Assembly: GCF_030651745.1 (NCBI RefSeq)
Contig: NZ_JAUSCC010000138.1
Location: 1-11,345 of the forward strand
DNA: 11,345 nucleotides
Direction: 5' to 3'
Source: Methylophaga sp.
GTDB taxonomy: Bacteria > Pseudomonadota > Gammaproteobacteria > Nitrosococcales > Methylophagaceae
The notes under the pieces are model-generated. The model was not told where the DNA came from. It did no database searches and saw only the letters and a list, made by a program, of their open reading frames with translations. Shown piece after piece: positions 9,817-11,345 of this stretch (the stretch's first letter is position 1; each line of letters starts with the position of its first letter). Made by a program: the position numbers and the translations under genes.

Positions 9817-10524
9817 CTAGGGCTTGTCTGATATTCCAAACATACCCCTCAGCGCAAGAACCAGCAACAAAAGCAGTAAAGCATCAATCAACCAGCGTCC
9901 TTGTTCACCAAAAACGCGTCCATTATGCAAATCGGTCAATAACGCTGTCAGTTTTACGCCATAGGCTTCAAACTGCTGTCTGAGTTCGTTCATCGTTGAT
10001 TCTGGAATAGGAACCGACTCACTCCATGATACGCCGTCCAGCGATATCAATTGCCAATCGTCCAAAATGGAATTGCCTTGCCACATTCCTGTTCGAGTTT
10101 GCAAAACCGGAAGACCATGATGTAAGCCGATATTCTGAATTTCAGCAGGGATAAGTTCTGCGGCACCTAATACGCTAATGTACTGACCATGGTTATCAAA
10201 CAAGATCAGATTATCATCAGTAGCCAATACAATAATATCGTCCAGTAAAATCCCTCCTAACAATGGACGATTTAAACGCAGTTTACGTTCAGCATTCACA
10301 TAGAGATGTGAGTCGATTTCGATAAACAACTGATCGGACAGTAACCAGCCATGGTCTACTGGAATATCCGTGACTTTGTAATGCTTCAGCAACCAGGGAT
10401 GGGAGAGCGTGTATTGCTCCAATTTTAAATCTCTGGCGTGATTAAGCAGCAATCCGCAGATCAGCCAAATCAGAATCAGTAGCAAAATCATCCCATGAAT
10501 TGCGACCTTAATCCCTTTCACCAT
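9817..10524 (-). CDS. PepSY-associated transmembrane protein
   Basis: A 235-residue inner-membrane protein with one helix near each end (about 8-27 and 212-230) and a large domain between them, presumably periplasmic. The first helix ends in GLLLNH. The segment before the second, LTDLHNGRVFGEQGRWLIDALLLLLLVLAL, is typical of PepSY-associated membrane proteins. In related proteins the region is linked to metal uptake, reductase partners or peptidase control; the role here cannot be assigned. The ATG is supported by TGAGGAA eight bases upstream. It is the first gene of the probable PepSY-nucleotidyltransferase-gnd run. Its last codons and stop (GACAAGCCCTAG) match the outer 10 bases of the 84-bp palindromic element at 3947-4030, which may be chance. 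Confidence 0.75.
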   Translation of the reverse strand: MVKGIKVAIHGMILLLILIWLICGLLLNHARDLKLEQYTLSHPWLLKHYKVTDIPVDHGWLLSDQLFIEIDSHLYVNAERKLRLNRPLLGGILLDDIIVLATDDNLILFDNHGQYISVLGAAELIPAEIQNIGLHHGLPVLQTRTGMWQGNSILDDWQLISLDGVSWSESVPIPESTMNELRQQFEAYGVKLTALLTDLHNGRVFGEQGRWLIDALLLLLLVLALRGMFGISDKP

Positions 10525-10587
10525 TCAGCATATTCCTCAACAGATCTTTCTTACTTGCTTACAAGCATAGCTGAAAAGTGCTGTGGG

Positions 10588-10616
10588 ATATTAAATTAGG
10601 CTATATTCAATCGCAA
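10588..10616 (-). promoter_or_regulatory. Possible sigma70 promoter for the PepSY gene
   Basis: On the minus strand TTGCGA (10616-10611) and TAATAT (10593-10588) are separated by 17 bases, in the 150-nt gap upstream of the PepSY gene. That would give a leader of about 60 nt. It rests on consensus and spacing only. Confidence 0.4.
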
Positions 10617-10674
10617 AAAAGAGGGGCATACCATTCTTAAATCGCGTTAGGTTAGCTATTGATTCTTATAATAG

Positions 10675-10893
10675 TTACATCATAACCCGCATATCAGCCT
10701 GATGAATTTCACGCTGCCGCATATGGAACAAGGCTTTACTAATATCAATCGCATAGGCAGCAAAATGTTGTTCAGTCATACGAATGGTAATAGCCCCCAT
10801 ATTAAGGTGCACCATTTGGCAATCGGGACAAAACTGGATATCACAGGTACTGGAAGAAAATACGTGTTCAGGCTGGCAGGAATTTGAAGCCAT
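10675..10893 (-). CDS. Small Cys/His-rich zinc-ribbon-like protein
   Basis: A 72-residue protein I do not recognise with certainty. The N-terminal half holds C6, H10, C17, C22, C25 and H29 (CQPEH, TCDIQFCPDCQMVH), a spacing that suggests a small zinc-binding site. A beta-like LNMGAITIRMT and an amphipathic helix (EQHFAAYAIDISKALF) follow. The layout of a CxxC, then a 'LxxGxIxIxL' strand, then a helix recalls the DUF6686 proteins of Bacteroidetes, but that is only a likeness. The start is well supported by AAGGA eight bases before the ATG. It lies 30 nt after the neighbouring small gene on the same strand, so the two are probably co-transcribed. A binding or regulatory role is possible but unproven. 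Confidence 0.7.
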   Translation of the reverse strand: MASNSCQPEHVFSSSTCDIQFCPDCQMVHLNMGAITIRMTEQHFAAYAIDISKALFHMRQREIHQADMRVMM

Positions 10894-10923
10894 GATGAAG
10901 ATCCTTATTTAAATATAAATGTT

Positions 10924-11190
10924 TTAGAGGCTTTCCAACATATCGGGTAAGCCCCGCTGTTGGCCTCGATGAAGTTGATAACTGAGTAACCAGCGTTGCG
11001 ATAAGGCTCGCCAATGCTGTTTCTTTAAGGGATGTTCGTTGTGGGTAAGTAATAATCGGTAATTTCTGGAAATCTGTAGCGCCAGACATGCTGAGGCATG
11101 CTGGCGATACATTGATTCCAACTGTTCATTGGCTGCCAAAATAACGGCCTCACACCAGGTTTCTGCTCGTTCTGCTCTGTTTGCATTCAT
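10924..11190 (-). CDS. Small helical protein of unknown function
   Basis: An 88-residue, apparently all-helical, arginine-, glutamine- and leucine-rich protein with no signal peptide or membrane segment and no family I recognise. The ATG at 11190 was chosen because it lies just 2 nt after the stop of the preceding gene, the usual spacing of a coupled pair. A GTG at 11235 would extend the frame by 15 residues, but it overlaps the upstream gene by more than 40 nt and the added stretch (MEHAARRRSSQ) looks like a shadow of that gene. No strong ribosome binding site is seen, which agrees with coupling. Two cysteines (C13, C35) are present without a clear motif. Confidence 0.6.
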   Translation of the reverse strand: MNANRAERAETWCEAVILAANEQLESMYRQHASACLALQISRNYRLLLTHNEHPLKKQHWRALSQRWLLSYQLHRGQQRGLPDMLESL

Positions 11191-11192
11191 GA

Positions 11193-11345
11193 TTAACTCA
11201 ATCTGTGAGCTGCGGCGGCGAGCAGCATGCTCCACACAGTGCGTTTGGACTTTTTGTCCAGACAGTTAAAGTCGGCAGCGTGTAGTTTTCCCTGACTGAT
11301 TAAAGCTTCCAGTCGATCAGGGCTAAACGCCACATGTATGGCATT
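11193..11345 (-). CDS. C-terminal part of an unidentified protein
   Basis: The last 50 codons of a gene that enters from beyond the right edge, ending at TAA (11193-11195). The visible tail includes VAFSPDRLEALISQGKL, HAADFNCLDKKSKRTVW and SMLLAAAAHRLS. The frame is open across the whole edge segment and its stop sits 2 nt before the next gene's ATG, so it is very likely real. Too little is visible to name a family. The short amphipathic helices and the LHAADFNCLD stretch suggest a small soluble protein. Confidence 0.6.
   Translation of the reverse strand, partial: NAIHVAFSPDRLEALISQGKLHAADFNCLDKKSKRTVWSMLLAAAAHRLS

Noticed and set aside
10617..10640. T-run on the minus strand after the 72-residue gene as a terminator
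   Set aside because: Six T follow CCCCTC but the preceding sequence forms no stable stem.
10644..10680. Possible Fur box in the gap upstream of the PepSY gene
   Set aside because: The AT-rich partial inverted repeat (CTATT...AATAG) does not match the 19-bp Fur consensus well enough to call.

Overview
The window looks like an ordinary chromosomal segment of a gammaproteobacterium with a slightly AT-rich genome. Its GuaB, GuaA, MgtE and 6-phosphogluconate dehydrogenase are all of the proteobacterial type. The gene mix would suit a marine methylotroph such as Methylophaga, but that genus is a guess from general resemblance and was not tested.

Left part (1-3846, + strand): a purine and housekeeping run. 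guaB (IMP dehydrogenase) and guaA (GMP synthetase) make GMP from IMP in two consecutive steps. A strong intrinsic terminator stands between them. guaA overlaps an acylphosphatase gene by 10 nt, and a small four-helix membrane protein of the DUF6524 type follows closely, so guaA-acyP-DUF6524 is probably one transcript.

Middle (3847-7340): an intergenic gap holds an 84-bp element with perfect 21-bp inverted ends, like a MITE. Next comes a probable lipoprotein of the SdiA-regulated/YjiK family on the + strand. It converges with an InaA/Kdo-type lipopolysaccharide kinase-like gene on the - strand, the two stop codons sharing the four bases CTAG. The kinase gene lies just downstream of mgtE (Mg2+ channel/transporter), which has a good sigma70-like promoter and ribosome binding site of its own.

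Right part (7293-11345, - strand): a bidirectional-looking terminator ends a leftward run of a PepSY-associated membrane protein, a predicted nucleotidyltransferase resembling archaeal COG1665 proteins, and gnd. The nucleotidyltransferase stop and the gnd start overlap as ATGA, and the nucleotidyltransferase starts at TTG behind a perfect GGAGGT. Upstream of these are three tightly packed small genes of unknown function, one running off the window edge; one of them encodes a short Cys/His-rich, zinc-ribbon-like protein.

Most of the window is well-understood housekeeping. The parts worth a second look are the nucleotidyltransferase-gnd coupling, the palindromic 84-bp element, the terminator inside the gua pair, and the unknown small-gene cluster at the right edge. 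There is no rRNA, tRNA, CRISPR array or intact transposase, and no gene-free stretch over 300 bases.
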